Below are positions 24,938-33,380 of a stretch of DNA of 64,000 nt, one piece after another (positions within the stretch are counted from its first letter, which is position 1; each line of letters starts with the position of its first letter). Location: positions 62,001 to 126,000 of the forward strand of contig CBDCEX010000018.1 in the NCBI GenBank assembly GCA_965216025.1, given 5' to 3'. Under the pieces are notes generated by a model, which saw only the letters and a list, made by a program, of their open reading frames with translations, was not told the origin of the DNA and did not search any database. The stretch comes from JADFQT01 sp965216025 (GTDB taxonomy: Bacteria > Chloroflexota > Dehalococcoidia > Lucifugimonadales > UBA3495). A program made the translations under genes and the position numbers.

Positions 24938-25335
24938 GCGGTCTCCATCAGCAGGACGGTGCTGGTCAGGGCGTAGACGTAGAGCGCAGCGGTGGGTGAG
25001 ATCCTGCTGGAGGAGCTGATGGACTCAACCAGGTGGATGAAGAGGAGCAACATTCCCACAGCGCCGGTCAGCAGAGTGGCGGCGTTCCGGGGCAGTTGCT
25101 CCAGGCTGGTCCCTCCCCGGCCGCGGGCTTCCGACGACTCCCGGACGTTCACCAGCACGGTTACGACCATGACCGTCAGGAGCATCGGGGTGGTGATGAA
25201 GTGGATTAACCTGGCTGCATCCGCGGGATCGAACTCGGGGGGCAGCCAGTTCAGGGTGCACAGGATGAGCGGGATGAAGGCTCCGGCGTTTATGCAGGCT
25301 ATGCCGAGCAGGTGCTTGCTGATGTTGACGGTCAT
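24895..25335 (-). CDS. Small multi-pass membrane protein (copy 1)
   Basis: 146 aa from ATG at 25335, which follows GGAGGG by seven bases; a longer upstream frame lacks such a signal. Four hydrophobic helices are visible (LLGIACINAGAFIPLILCTL; TPMLLTVMVVTVLVNV; AATLLTGAVGMLLLFIHLVE; TAALYVYALTSTVLLM), with a basic/acidic loop SSEARGRG between the second and third. It is about 80% identical to 39371-39769. The last 14 residues (CRTMPGRLPETSR) arise because the stop used in copy 2 is mutated here. Function unknown. Confidence 0.65.
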   Translation of the reverse strand: MTVNISKHLLGIACINAGAFIPLILCTLNWLPPEFDPADAARLIHFITTPMLLTVMVVTVLVNVRESSEARGRGGTSLEQLPRNAATLLTGAVGMLLLFIHLVESISSSSRISPTAALYVYALTSTVLLMETACRTMPGRLPETSR

Positions 25336-26004
25336 CTCATTCCCTCCGGGGCTGCGCCTGATGCGTTTGAGACAATTCTGCCTCAGGGGGTCACGGCTGG
25401 GCTTTGGCGCCGGGGGATGGAACTGGAGGGACACCGGGGGGATACTGGTTTTTTCCTCCGGGCTAACGGTGCTTCTTCACCTCCGGGCTTCGATCGGCGG
25501 GTTCCGCTGCGCTTTGCCGGATGGAGTGGGATCTCCTGGAGCGGGATTGTCTCAGACTCAACCCGTTGGAAAATCCTCTGAGAGTCGATTTAAGGCCGTT
25601 TCCGCCGCAGGGGTGTCTCCTTTGTGCTACGGATGTCATGAGGGCATCTACGGGCGATTATGGCGCTTTCTGAGGCATTCCAGCGGGGGGTCGGGGGGGT
25701 TGTTCCAGCCCAGCGGTGCTGGGCCGCCAGGGGCTGCCAGCGGGGGATGGTGGTCAAAGCGGCCGGCTGCGCGGGGCAAGGGATTTTGATTCTCGCCTGG
25801 ATGGAAACCCGCGACCATTTCAATCCGTTCGCGCTGCGGGCCTCGGAGGACTTCCCTGTTGACGTTGACCGGCCCACCTGAAGAACCATGAGGCGCGGCG
25901 GGAATCGAAAGAGGGTCATGAAATTGGGGCCGGTGGAGCTGCGCCAGGTCTCCCCGGCGCAGCTTGAAGCCCGCTGTTCGTTTTAACCGAACAACGCACC
26001 GCCG

Positions 26005-26682
26005 CTACCCGAGGGTCAGCGGGTCCCGGGACAGGTGGACGTGGACGTGAACGACCAACCGGCCTCCCGGCAGTTCCACGACCGCATCCGCAGTGGCCGG
26101 CGCCGACGCGGGGGCGGGAGCCCCGGCCGGGTGGCCCATCCCGGGCTGGATGAGCTCGACTTCCTGGGCAATGCGCTCCGCCGTCGGCGGGCGGTGGATG
26201 GTCTGGGTCTTCGCCAGCTCCTTCAGGCGGCCGATCAGGTCATCGCCGCCCCAGAGGACAGTGACGTGGGCCTCGGCAGCCCGGGCCTCGATGATCGGGT
26301 CCGGGGCCATGTCGGGGAAGCAGAGGACCGGGAATATGAAGACCTTCCGGTGCAACTGTGCCTTGATGATGTCCCGGATGGCGATCGCCGCATCGAAGGT
26401 CTGGGCGATGGGAGAGGGAATGGTCTCCGGCCCGTTGGTGCTGTGGAGGCGCCACTCCCCGCCTTCGGTGGCGTTTTCGCCGCCCTTCACCTGGAGGCCG
26501 TAGTGGGCGACGTCCTGCAGCCAAATGCCGAAATCAAGCTGCGGCACGTGGAGCCCGGCCCGCATCTCGTAGAGGGCGCGGCCGGGGGCCTGGCTCCCGG
26601 CGATTTCCTGGTAGACGCGCCACTCGGCCTGGCGCCTGGGGTCCTGGAGCCGATGTTCGGGGAACTCTGGGGTCACAATCAT
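26005..26682 (-). CDS. NERD-like nuclease-domain protein
   Basis: 225 aa; AGGAG about ten bases before the ATG. The motif VPQLDFGIWLQDVAHYGLQV followed by KGG has the D...(Q/E)xK layout of NERD and related restriction-fold nucleases. A second region (ALHRKVFIFPVLCFPDM, HVTVLWGGDDLIGRL) also fits NERD proteins. The C-terminus is Ala/Pro rich. It stands alone between the duplicated block and an IS21 remnant. A role in nucleic-acid processing or defence is inferred from fold only. Confidence 0.65.
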   Translation of the reverse strand: MIVTPEFPEHRLQDPRRQAEWRVYQEIAGSQAPGRALYEMRAGLHVPQLDFGIWLQDVAHYGLQVKGGENATEGGEWRLHSTNGPETIPSPIAQTFDAAIAIRDIIKAQLHRKVFIFPVLCFPDMAPDPIIEARAAEAHVTVLWGGDDLIGRLKELAKTQTIHRPPTAERIAQEVELIQPGMGHPAGAPAPASAPATADAVVELPGGRLVVHVHVHLSRDPLTLG

Positions 26683-26689
26683 GGGTTAT

Positions 26690-27430
26690 CACTCCTGCCT
26701 GTGGTTAGATTTTGTCTCCCGCAGGATCTGCCGGCATCGGTATTCTCGACACGGGCCCGCGGGAGGCTCGAACCAGCGAGGGCCCGGGCGATGGGTCTGC
26801 GCGCCAGTGATCCGGCTGGACATCATGGGCTGGACATCATGGATGGGGGGACGGTGGATGCGCTGTGGGCGGCGGCCCGGGTTTCGTGGGGATCCCCCCA
26901 TATCTGGTCCGACAGGCGCAGGTCCCGTTTCCGGGGGAATTCATTCCACCGGCGCTGCTGTCTCCCCGCCTACCGGAGTGGGTCCTCAACCTCCGCCGGA
27001 ATGCCCTCAGCGGCCTCCAGAATGGGCGTAGAGGCCCTTCCAGGCGCTTTCCCGGGAAAGGGGGACTGGGATTGCCGAAAACCCTGTGAAATCGCCGATC
27101 TGACGCTGTCCTCAGGTCGAGGACCGGGGAGGGTGTCCCCCCAAGTGTCAATTGCAAGCTGGAAATGCGCCAAAATCAGGTTGTCGTCCAGAGATGTCGA
27201 ATCGGGACAGCTTCTGGGGAGCGAAGCCCAACCAGGGAGAAACAACCCTTATTGGAATCAATATCCTGGGACAGTTGCTCACCAGCCTTCGGGACGAACT
27301 CCGACGGCAGAAGGGCTACACCGGGGAGACGGTGACCAGGTATCTTACGGGAGTGAAGACCAACACGTTGGTCATAAACGGGAAAACCGTGATCGGAAAG
27401 GACTCCGAATGGCCGGTGAATTTCCTGCAG
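26690..27430. other. Intergenic region; no supported gene
   Basis: It contains a direct repeat GGCTGGACATCATGG (twice, near 26811-26842) and, near 27150, AAGTGTCAATTGCAAGCTGG, which may be a transposon end belonging to the adjacent IS21 remnant. Frames on both strands are open but show no recognisable domain. Confidence 0.4.
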
Positions 27431-28101
27431 GTAGTGGGACTGTAACTCGGTGAAGGCTCGGGTCCGCTGGCGCCTGCCGTCGCCCAGTATCCGGGCCACC
27501 GCCAGCTTCGTGTTGTCGTACAGAATGCTCTGGGGCACGCCGCCCAGAGAGGCGAAAGCCGAGACGTGGCCGTCCAGGAACGCCTCGGTGGTCTCTGCCG
27601 GATAGGCCTTCACGAAGCAGCCATCGCTGTGGGGCAGGTCCAGCACCAAGTAGTGCGCCTTCCGCTCCACCCCGCCGATGATCACCCGGGCTTCGCCAAA
27701 GTCGTACTGGGCGTGGCCTGGCGCGTGGGACAAGGGGACGAACATCTCCTGGGTCCGCCGCCGGCGCTCCCTCACATAGTCCTTGACTATGGTGTACTGA
27801 CCGTCGAACCCGTGCTCGTCACGCAGCCGCTCAAAGATCCGCTTGGCCGTGTGGCGCTGCTTCCTGGGAACCTGGCGGTCAGCTTCCAGGATGGCGTCAA
27901 TCACCCCGGTGAAGGGCTCAAGCCTGGGCCGGCGGGTGGGTCCTGGCGTCGGTATCCTGGGGGCGCCGAGTAGGCCAGCATCTTGCGCACCGTGTCCCGG
28001 TGCAGGCCAAACACCCGGGAGGCTTCCCGAACGCTCATCCCTTCTACCATGCAGGCCCGGCGAACTCGTACGTAAATCTCCACGTGATACATCCATAACA
28101 C
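27431..28101 (-). pseudogene. IS21-family IstA transposase, frameshifted and truncated
   Basis: It starts at ATG 28101 with the IstA helix-turn-helix (VRRACMVEGMSVREASRVFG..RDTVRKML). Near 27955 the frame shifts and continues with the catalytic core (QYDFGEARVIIGG, YLVLDLPHSDGCFVKAYPAE, GGVPQSILYDNTKLAVA). Similarity stops after FTELQSHY, where the family normally continues with LF and a conserved GxKGKVE segment. No istB gene follows. The element is dead. Confidence 0.8.
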
Positions 28102-28486
28102 CTTCCATAGACTGATAATCAGCCTTACGAAAGGCAGAGGACGGTACGATTTTCCACCGCCACAATTCAGGCAGTCGAGACGCCCACGTGGTCCACTTTA
28201 CCTCCGCCTTTTACAGATGGCGAAGTCCCCGCGTTGTCGTGGGCGGGGGTACGGTCCAGCCGTACCTCCTTAAGATACATTTGCCAATGGCTGGGAGGAT
28301 TTGACCGAAAATGGGAGGATTTGATCGGAAAAAGGAATTGGGAAAGGTAGTCATCAAAGAAAGCCTTGGATTAGGAACGGGAAGCTGAGGGGCTGGTGAG
28401 GTCGGCGGCCCGCGCCGGCGGGAGGTGTTGGCCAGCGTCTTGCGGAGTTGGGAGAAGGGAGTGGTGTAGTGCCATTATTGTCCTCT

Positions 28487-28524
28487 CAACTATGTCCTAT
28501 AATGGAAGTCAAAGGACATAGTTG
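28487..28524. other. Inverted repeat downstream of hsdR
   Basis: CAACTATGTCC (28487-28497) and GGACATAGTTG (28514-28524) are perfect reverse complements with a 16-nt loop, 83 bp past the hsdR stop. No T-run follows on the minus strand, so it is not a classical terminator. It could stabilise the 3' end of the operon mRNA or bind a protein. Confidence 0.35.
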
Positions 28525-28606
28525 GCGGGGCTCTGCAGGGTCAGTTTTTGGCCTTTTCGGTCCTGGTTTTCCTCTACATGCCGTCTCGGTTTTTCGCCGA
28601 CATTGG

Positions 28607-31600
28607 CTAGACCTTGTAAGTTTCCCTGAAGATCTCGGTGTTAAGCCACTCCTGAAAATCGGGGTCTTCGGTGTAGAGTTTGTAGAACTCTGTATTGCAC
28701 CGCAGCATAGCCACCACCTGGCGTTTCAGCGCCGCGTTGAGCTCGACCTGGGCATTCTGCCGGTCCGAATGCATCTTGGCGTTCTGGTACGCCGTGTCCT
28801 TGTTTACCCTTTCCGTCATGCTCTTTATCAGCTCTTTAGCCTGCTCCGGATCGGTTAAGGAGTCGCCCCACGTCTTGTTGAACTCGTCCAATATCAGCGA
28901 TAGCGGCTCCAGCAGCGGCTCCTGGATACCTCCACTCCGTTCCACTTGAATCGGATCCACCTCGGCGTCCTCGTCGGCCAGCACGATCTTTGTTGTGGCC
29001 TGTTTCTCGGCGCGGTAGCTCTCCATGTCCACGGATTCCAGTATGCCCAGGGAAAGGTCTTCCTCCACTGGCGCCGGCAGCTTCGGTATCAGGAGATTCA
29101 GGAATATCGACAGTTTCTCCCAGCCTGCGTTGGAGTAGGGCAGTATCTGAGAGAGGAAGGCGTACAACCTGGTGAAGGACTTGGCGGACCCCTTGAAGCT
29201 AACTTGGTGGTCCTCGTCCATTGCGAGGTATCTTTCCACGCACGAATCCAGCAATGGGTCGAGGGTTGCTCGGTCCTCTCCATTGAGGTACCTCTGCACT
29301 ACGAGGTCTATTTCGTCCTGCGAGTAGACCTGTGGCTGGTCAAGCCCGGCCTTCAGGTCATGGAGTTTGTTCGGATCGGTCTCGTCGGAAAGAACAGTGG
29401 TCTGATAGTAGTCAGCGAAGGACTCCTGGATTACTTCAGTGGAGTTCTTGAAGTCCAGGACAAAGGTGTCCGACTTCTTGGGGTGGGCCCGGTTTAACCG
29501 TGAAAGGGTCTGTACGGCCTTGATGCCTGAAAGTGTCTTGTCCACGTACATTGTGTGCAGGAGGGGCTCGTCGTAACCCGTCTGGAACTTGTCGGCGCAG
29601 ATCAGGATCCGGTACGGATCCTTTTTGAACTCGGCCGCCGTCCTTCTTTCGGAGAATCCGTTGAGCTGTGCTTCGCTGACGCTTGCACCGTCGATCTCGC
29701 GATTACCTGAGAAGGCCACCAGGGCTTTGTAGGGACTTTGGCGCTGGTTCAGCATCTCTTTGATGGTGTTGTAGTAATTTATCGCCAGGTCCACTCCGTC
29801 TGTTACCAGCATGGCCCGTGCCTGGCCCCCCATTTTTTGGGGCATGAACACGGAGTCGTGGAAGTGTTCCACAATGATCTCGGCCTTTGTGCTGATGGCG
29901 TAGTCGTGGTTTTCCACGTATCTGCGTAGCTTCCGCTGCGCCCGCTTTGCATCAAACTCCGGGTCATCTTCTATGTTTTTGACCACGTTGAAGTAGCTTC
30001 GGATCGGAGTGTAGGTGCTCAGCACGTCCATGATGAAGCCTTCCTGGGTGGCCTGCTTCATGGTGTAGTTGTGGAAAGCCAGGTGCTTGACCGTGCCGTC
30101 CGGTTGCGGGTCGGCCATCCCGAACAGTTCCAGCGTCTTGTTCTTGGGGGTGGCGGTGAATGCAAAGTAGCTGGCGTTGGTCAGCATTTTGCGGCTTTCC
30201 ATGACCTGGTTGATCTGGTCCTCGAAGGTGTCTTCATCCTCGTCCTGGGCGCTGCTGTCGCCCAGGGCCCGGTTCATGGCTCTGGTGGTCCTGCCTCCCT
30301 GGCTGGAGTGGGCCTCGTCGATGATGATGGCGAAGGTTGATGTGGCTTGCAGGCTTCCAATGTCGTCCAGGATGAATGGAAACTTCTGGACCGTGGAGAT
30401 GATGATCTTTTTGCCTTCTTCGATGAGCCGGCGCAGGTCTCCCGAAGTTTCGGCGTGCCCCAGGGTGGAAGCCACCTGGGTGAACTCCTGGATGGTTGTG
30501 TTTATCTGGGTGTCCAGTACTCTCCGGTCGGTAATTACTATGATGGAGCCAAAGGTGGGCTGTCCCTGGGTTCTACTCTCTATGAGCTGGCGGGCCAGCC
30601 AGGCGATGGAGTTGGACTTGCCGCTCCCGGCCGAGTGCTGCACGAGGTACTTCTGGCCTGCTCCAGCGGTCTTAACATCAGCCAGGATTAGGCGTACTAG
30701 GTCCAGCTGGTGATACCGGGGCCAGATCTGCGTGTCTCCCACCTTCTGGGTGTAGTTTTCAATGATGTCCGTCAGGCTGACCGGGTTCAGGGTTTCCTGC
30801 CACAGGTAGGACGTTTTCAGCCCGTCGGGGTTGACTGGATTGCCAGCGCCATTGTTGACACCCTTGTTGAAGGGGAGAAACTCGGACTGCTTGCCGGCCA
30901 GCTTGGTGCAGAACCTGACCTCCTGGTCGTCCACCGCGAAGTGGACGGCGCACCGGCCGTGCCGGAAGAGGTGTTCCCGCGGGTTTCGGGTGTTGCGATA
31001 CTGCTCTACCGCGTCCGCGGCGGTCTGTTTGGTCAGGCTGTTTTTGAGCTCCATCGTCGCAATGGGGAGGCCGTTGATGAAGATGGCCAGGTCCAGGGCC
31101 AACTGCTTGTTATCGCTGCTGTAGCGCAGCTGGCGGGTTACAGAGAACCGGTTGAGCCGATGGAATTCTGCAGCCTGAGTGTTCCCCGGGGACGGAGACC
31201 CGTAGAGGAAGGTGATGCTGTGCTGCTGGTGCTGGATTCCCTTTCTCAGGACGTCAATTATCCCCCGGCTGTCTATCTGGCTCTTTAGCCGTGCCAGGAA
31301 TTGCCGCCTTGTGGGTGTGTCCTGGTCCAATGAGAGGGCGCTTCCCGTGTCCGGCTGGGTAGAAGCAAGGAACGCAGCCAGGTGGGCCAGGTCTAGGCAG
31401 GCGCCTTGGTCATAATCGTTACTTTCACCTGGCAGCCAGCCGTCCATGACCAGGGAGTTGAAAATGAGGCTTTCCAGCCCCTTCTCGCTGGTGTCAGTCG
31501 GGGAATTGCTCCCGGTTGACGGTAGCTTTGCTTCTCCCTGGATAACGAACTTGCCCCTTTCTGCGGCCGACCAGTCCGTGTCCTCCGGTATGTCGGAGGT

Positions 31601-31684
31601 GTCGATCTCGGAGTCAGGCATTGCTGCCAGGTCTCCCAGGGAGAGGTGTCCTCGGTTAGTTGGTTGGCTTTCAGGCTTGTTCAT
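28607..31684 (-). CDS. hsdR: Type I restriction enzyme, R (motor/nuclease) subunit
   Basis: 1025 aa, normal length. The N-terminal nuclease domain has the D...ExK signature (LDLAIFINGLPIATMELKNS, about residues 205-225). The helicase motor follows: Walker A QHSAGSGKSN (about 348), DEAH box IIDEAHSSQGG (about 455), FTATPKNKTLELFG, and the C-terminal motif TGYDEPLLHTMYVDK..LSRLNRAHP. HsdR cuts DNA away from the recognition site after ATP-driven translocation in complex with HsdM and HsdS. Its start overlaps the end of brnT by 14 nt, so the two are translationally linked. It is the last gene of the operon hsdM-hsdS-brnT-hsdR. No obvious damage. Confidence 0.95.
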   Translation of the reverse strand: MNKPESQPTNRGHLSLGDLAAMPDSEIDTSDIPEDTDWSAAERGKFVIQGEAKLPSTGSNSPTDTSEKGLESLIFNSLVMDGWLPGESNDYDQGACLDLAHLAAFLASTQPDTGSALSLDQDTPTRRQFLARLKSQIDSRGIIDVLRKGIQHQQHSITFLYGSPSPGNTQAAEFHRLNRFSVTRQLRYSSDNKQLALDLAIFINGLPIATMELKNSLTKQTAADAVEQYRNTRNPREHLFRHGRCAVHFAVDDQEVRFCTKLAGKQSEFLPFNKGVNNGAGNPVNPDGLKTSYLWQETLNPVSLTDIIENYTQKVGDTQIWPRYHQLDLVRLILADVKTAGAGQKYLVQHSAGSGKSNSIAWLARQLIESRTQGQPTFGSIIVITDRRVLDTQINTTIQEFTQVASTLGHAETSGDLRRLIEEGKKIIISTVQKFPFILDDIGSLQATSTFAIIIDEAHSSQGGRTTRAMNRALGDSSAQDEDEDTFEDQINQVMESRKMLTNASYFAFTATPKNKTLELFGMADPQPDGTVKHLAFHNYTMKQATQEGFIMDVLSTYTPIRSYFNVVKNIEDDPEFDAKRAQRKLRRYVENHDYAISTKAEIIVEHFHDSVFMPQKMGGQARAMLVTDGVDLAINYYNTIKEMLNQRQSPYKALVAFSGNREIDGASVSEAQLNGFSERRTAAEFKKDPYRILICADKFQTGYDEPLLHTMYVDKTLSGIKAVQTLSRLNRAHPKKSDTFVLDFKNSTEVIQESFADYYQTTVLSDETDPNKLHDLKAGLDQPQVYSQDEIDLVVQRYLNGEDRATLDPLLDSCVERYLAMDEDHQVSFKGSAKSFTRLYAFLSQILPYSNAGWEKLSIFLNLLIPKLPAPVEEDLSLGILESVDMESYRAEKQATTKIVLADEDAEVDPIQVERSGGIQEPLLEPLSLILDEFNKTWGDSLTDPEQAKELIKSMTERVNKDTAYQNAKMHSDRQNAQVELNAALKRQVVAMLRCNTEFYKLYTEDPDFQEWLNTEIFRETYKV

Positions 31685-31949
31685 ATTCGGCTCTTTCTCT
31701 CGAAGTTGCTCTTCGAGCGCTGATTATCCGTATGGTCTGGTTCTCTTTGCCTGGGCTCTCCCAAGTGTGTACCACGAATAGGATGTCCGGTTCAACTGTT
31801 CCTATTGTCCTCCATCTCTCTTCGAGTGGGTAGGGGTCCGGCTTGGAGATATTGTTTGTGTCGTTGAACACATCCGCTGCTTTCTCGAATGTGAGGTTAT
31901 GTATGCGGAGGTTCCTCCGGTTTTTTTCTGGGTCCCAGGTAAAACGCAA
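31671..31949 (-). CDS. brnT: BrnT-family ribonuclease toxin, without BrnA antitoxin
   Basis: 92 aa with the BrnT layout: FTWDPEKNRRNLRIHNLTFE, KAADVFND, ERWRTIGTVEPDILFVVHTW, and the terminal RIISARRATSRERAEYE. BrnT is an RNase of the RelE/ParE type normally followed by brnA. Here the next gene is hsdR, whose ATG lies inside the end of brnT, and no BrnA-like ribbon-helix-helix frame is visible nearby. The gene sits between hsdS and hsdR, separated from hsdS by 27 nt, so it should be expressed with the RM system. Either the toxin is inactive, or another protein neutralises it. Confidence 0.85.
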   Translation of the reverse strand: MRFTWDPEKNRRNLRIHNLTFEKAADVFNDTNNISKPDPYPLEERWRTIGTVEPDILFVVHTWESPGKENQTIRIISARRATSRERAEYEQA

Positions 31950-31976
31950 AGGTGACCTCGGGTTGTGTCTGGAGAA

Positions 31977-33380
31977 TTAGTCGGTAATTTCGGTTGGTTC
32001 CGGCGTAGGCAATTCTTCTGCCGCTTCGCGCACGTCAAGCTGTCCCGTCACCACGTCGGCGATGAGCCGGGTCCCGTACTCGTTCATGAGATCGACCTGG
32101 CGGCGTGCTTGGTCTATGACGGCGGCGTTGTCGACGGAGATCTTCGTGAGGTACTCGACGATATCGTTTTGTTCTGCGCGAGGTGGGAGGAGAATAGGAT
32201 AGTTTTTCACATCGTCAAGCGAGAGTCCGTCTTTTGTGCCTCCATAGAGACTCATCTGCCCGTGAGTCTGTCCCACCTGCGAGAGAAGCACGTAGCCTAG
32301 CCATTGGGAGGACAACCCTGTGTGGGGTCGGCAGCGGGCTACATGTTGGCTGACGTAAGCTTCTCCCAGTTCTTTAGAAGCGATTCCTACCGATCCGATG
32401 AAGGCGGTGACCGAGATCAAGAGGTCACCTGCCCAGATCCGCGTTCTGGATACTTCTGATGTATCCGGTAGGTTCAGCCTCACCACATCATCGAACCTTA
32501 GTTGCAGCGACCCACGGTTGAGATTCGCGACACGCATAAACAGAGGTCCAGAGTCAGAAGCGTATGATGACCAACCCCGAGAACCAGTTGTCACTTCTGA
32601 CACTACGTTTCTGAGGCGACAGGTTTCCCAATGCTCAGGCACGTTCCCCAGCCACTCCATCCCGGATGGCTTGAGCCGGACGTTGGGATCCAGGCCCCGC
32701 GTGACGGCCTGGTGGACCAGTGCCTGCCGCTCCTCTCCCAGGAGGGCGATGAGCCGCTCCTTGCTGGCGATGTAGCGCTGTATCTGCTCGTCGGCGTGGT
32801 CGAGGAACCGGACAATGGCGGCTTGTTCATAGGGTGGAGGAAGCGGGATGACGAACTTCCCAAGCATTGACCTGCTGATGCGGTCTCGGGTGCTTCCTCT
32901 GACCAACGAGGTCACCCAGTCGAGGTATGGCCTGGACGACATGGCGTAGATCGCGAATCTCGAGTTCAGGCCCTTCCTGCTCTTTACAATGCATACGTCA
33001 ACGGAGGTGATCATCCGTTTTCCCAAATGCGGTGCCGCACACGCCCGGGCTACCGGATCTCCCAGCCTGCATATGAGGATATCCCCAGGCTCGACTTCGG
33101 TACAGTTAAGCTCCTCAAATGTGGCGTCGGTGATATAGCGGTAGCCTTTCTCTACGAATTCTCCCACTCCTACGTTTCCAGTTTGGATTAACCTGATTCC
33201 TTCGGTCGTTATGTATGGACTTTCGATCCAGTCACCGTCGGTGAACGATTTTGCCTCAGGGCTTGCCAGGTGTTGGATCCTAGTCGGCCCCCAGTGGTTC
33301 GGAAGGCTCTCCAGCCACGGAATTCCAGAAGGTTTGGTTGCTGGGTACTGGTTCAGGGTGGTGGTCTTGTTGTCGCTCAT
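31977..33380 (-). CDS. hsdS: Type I restriction-modification specificity subunit
   Basis: 467 aa from ATG at 33380, which overlaps the hsdM stop as ATGA. Two target-recognition domains are present, each introduced by a PSG(I/M)xWL motif (KPSGIPWLESLPNHW; KPSGMEWLGNVPEHW) and followed by a coiled-coil spacer (EQAAIVRFLDHADEQIQRYI; EQNDIVEYLTKISVDNAAVI). It decides the DNA site recognised by the HsdR/HsdM complex; the site cannot be read from sequence. It is the second gene of the operon. Confidence 0.93.
   Translation of the reverse strand: MSDNKTTTLNQYPATKPSGIPWLESLPNHWGPTRIQHLASPEAKSFTDGDWIESPYITTEGIRLIQTGNVGVGEFVEKGYRYITDATFEELNCTEVEPGDILICRLGDPVARACAAPHLGKRMITSVDVCIVKSRKGLNSRFAIYAMSSRPYLDWVTSLVRGSTRDRISRSMLGKFVIPLPPPYEQAAIVRFLDHADEQIQRYIASKERLIALLGEERQALVHQAVTRGLDPNVRLKPSGMEWLGNVPEHWETCRLRNVVSEVTTGSRGWSSYASDSGPLFMRVANLNRGSLQLRFDDVVRLNLPDTSEVSRTRIWAGDLLISVTAFIGSVGIASKELGEAYVSQHVARCRPHTGLSSQWLGYVLLSQVGQTHGQMSLYGGTKDGLSLDDVKNYPILLPPRAEQNDIVEYLTKISVDNAAVIDQARRQVDLMNEYGTRLIADVVTGQLDVREAAEELPTPEPTEITD

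Larger units (their letters stand above)
24839..25735. repeat. Duplicated ~870-bp block, copy 1
   Basis: Homologous over its length to 39284-40160. It contains a small membrane-protein gene, a 26-codon frame behind it, and about 400 bp of conserved upstream noncoding DNA (for example GGAAAATCCTCT..GAGTCGATTTAAGGC and CTGAGGCATTCCAGCGGG). The copies differ by substitutions and small indels. Confidence 0.8.

Noticed and set aside
27152..27445. 97-codon plus-strand frame with protein-like end (TGETVTRYLTGVKTNTLVIN)
   Set aside because: It overlaps the antisense of the IS21 transposase end and has no start signal or family similarity.
28220..28270. Hairpins CCCCGC-(8 nt)-GGGCGGGG and GGTACGG-(5 nt)-CCGTACC as terminators of hsdR
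   Set aside because: They lie over 330 bp past the hsdR stop, beyond other inverted repeats, and have no T-run on the minus strand.
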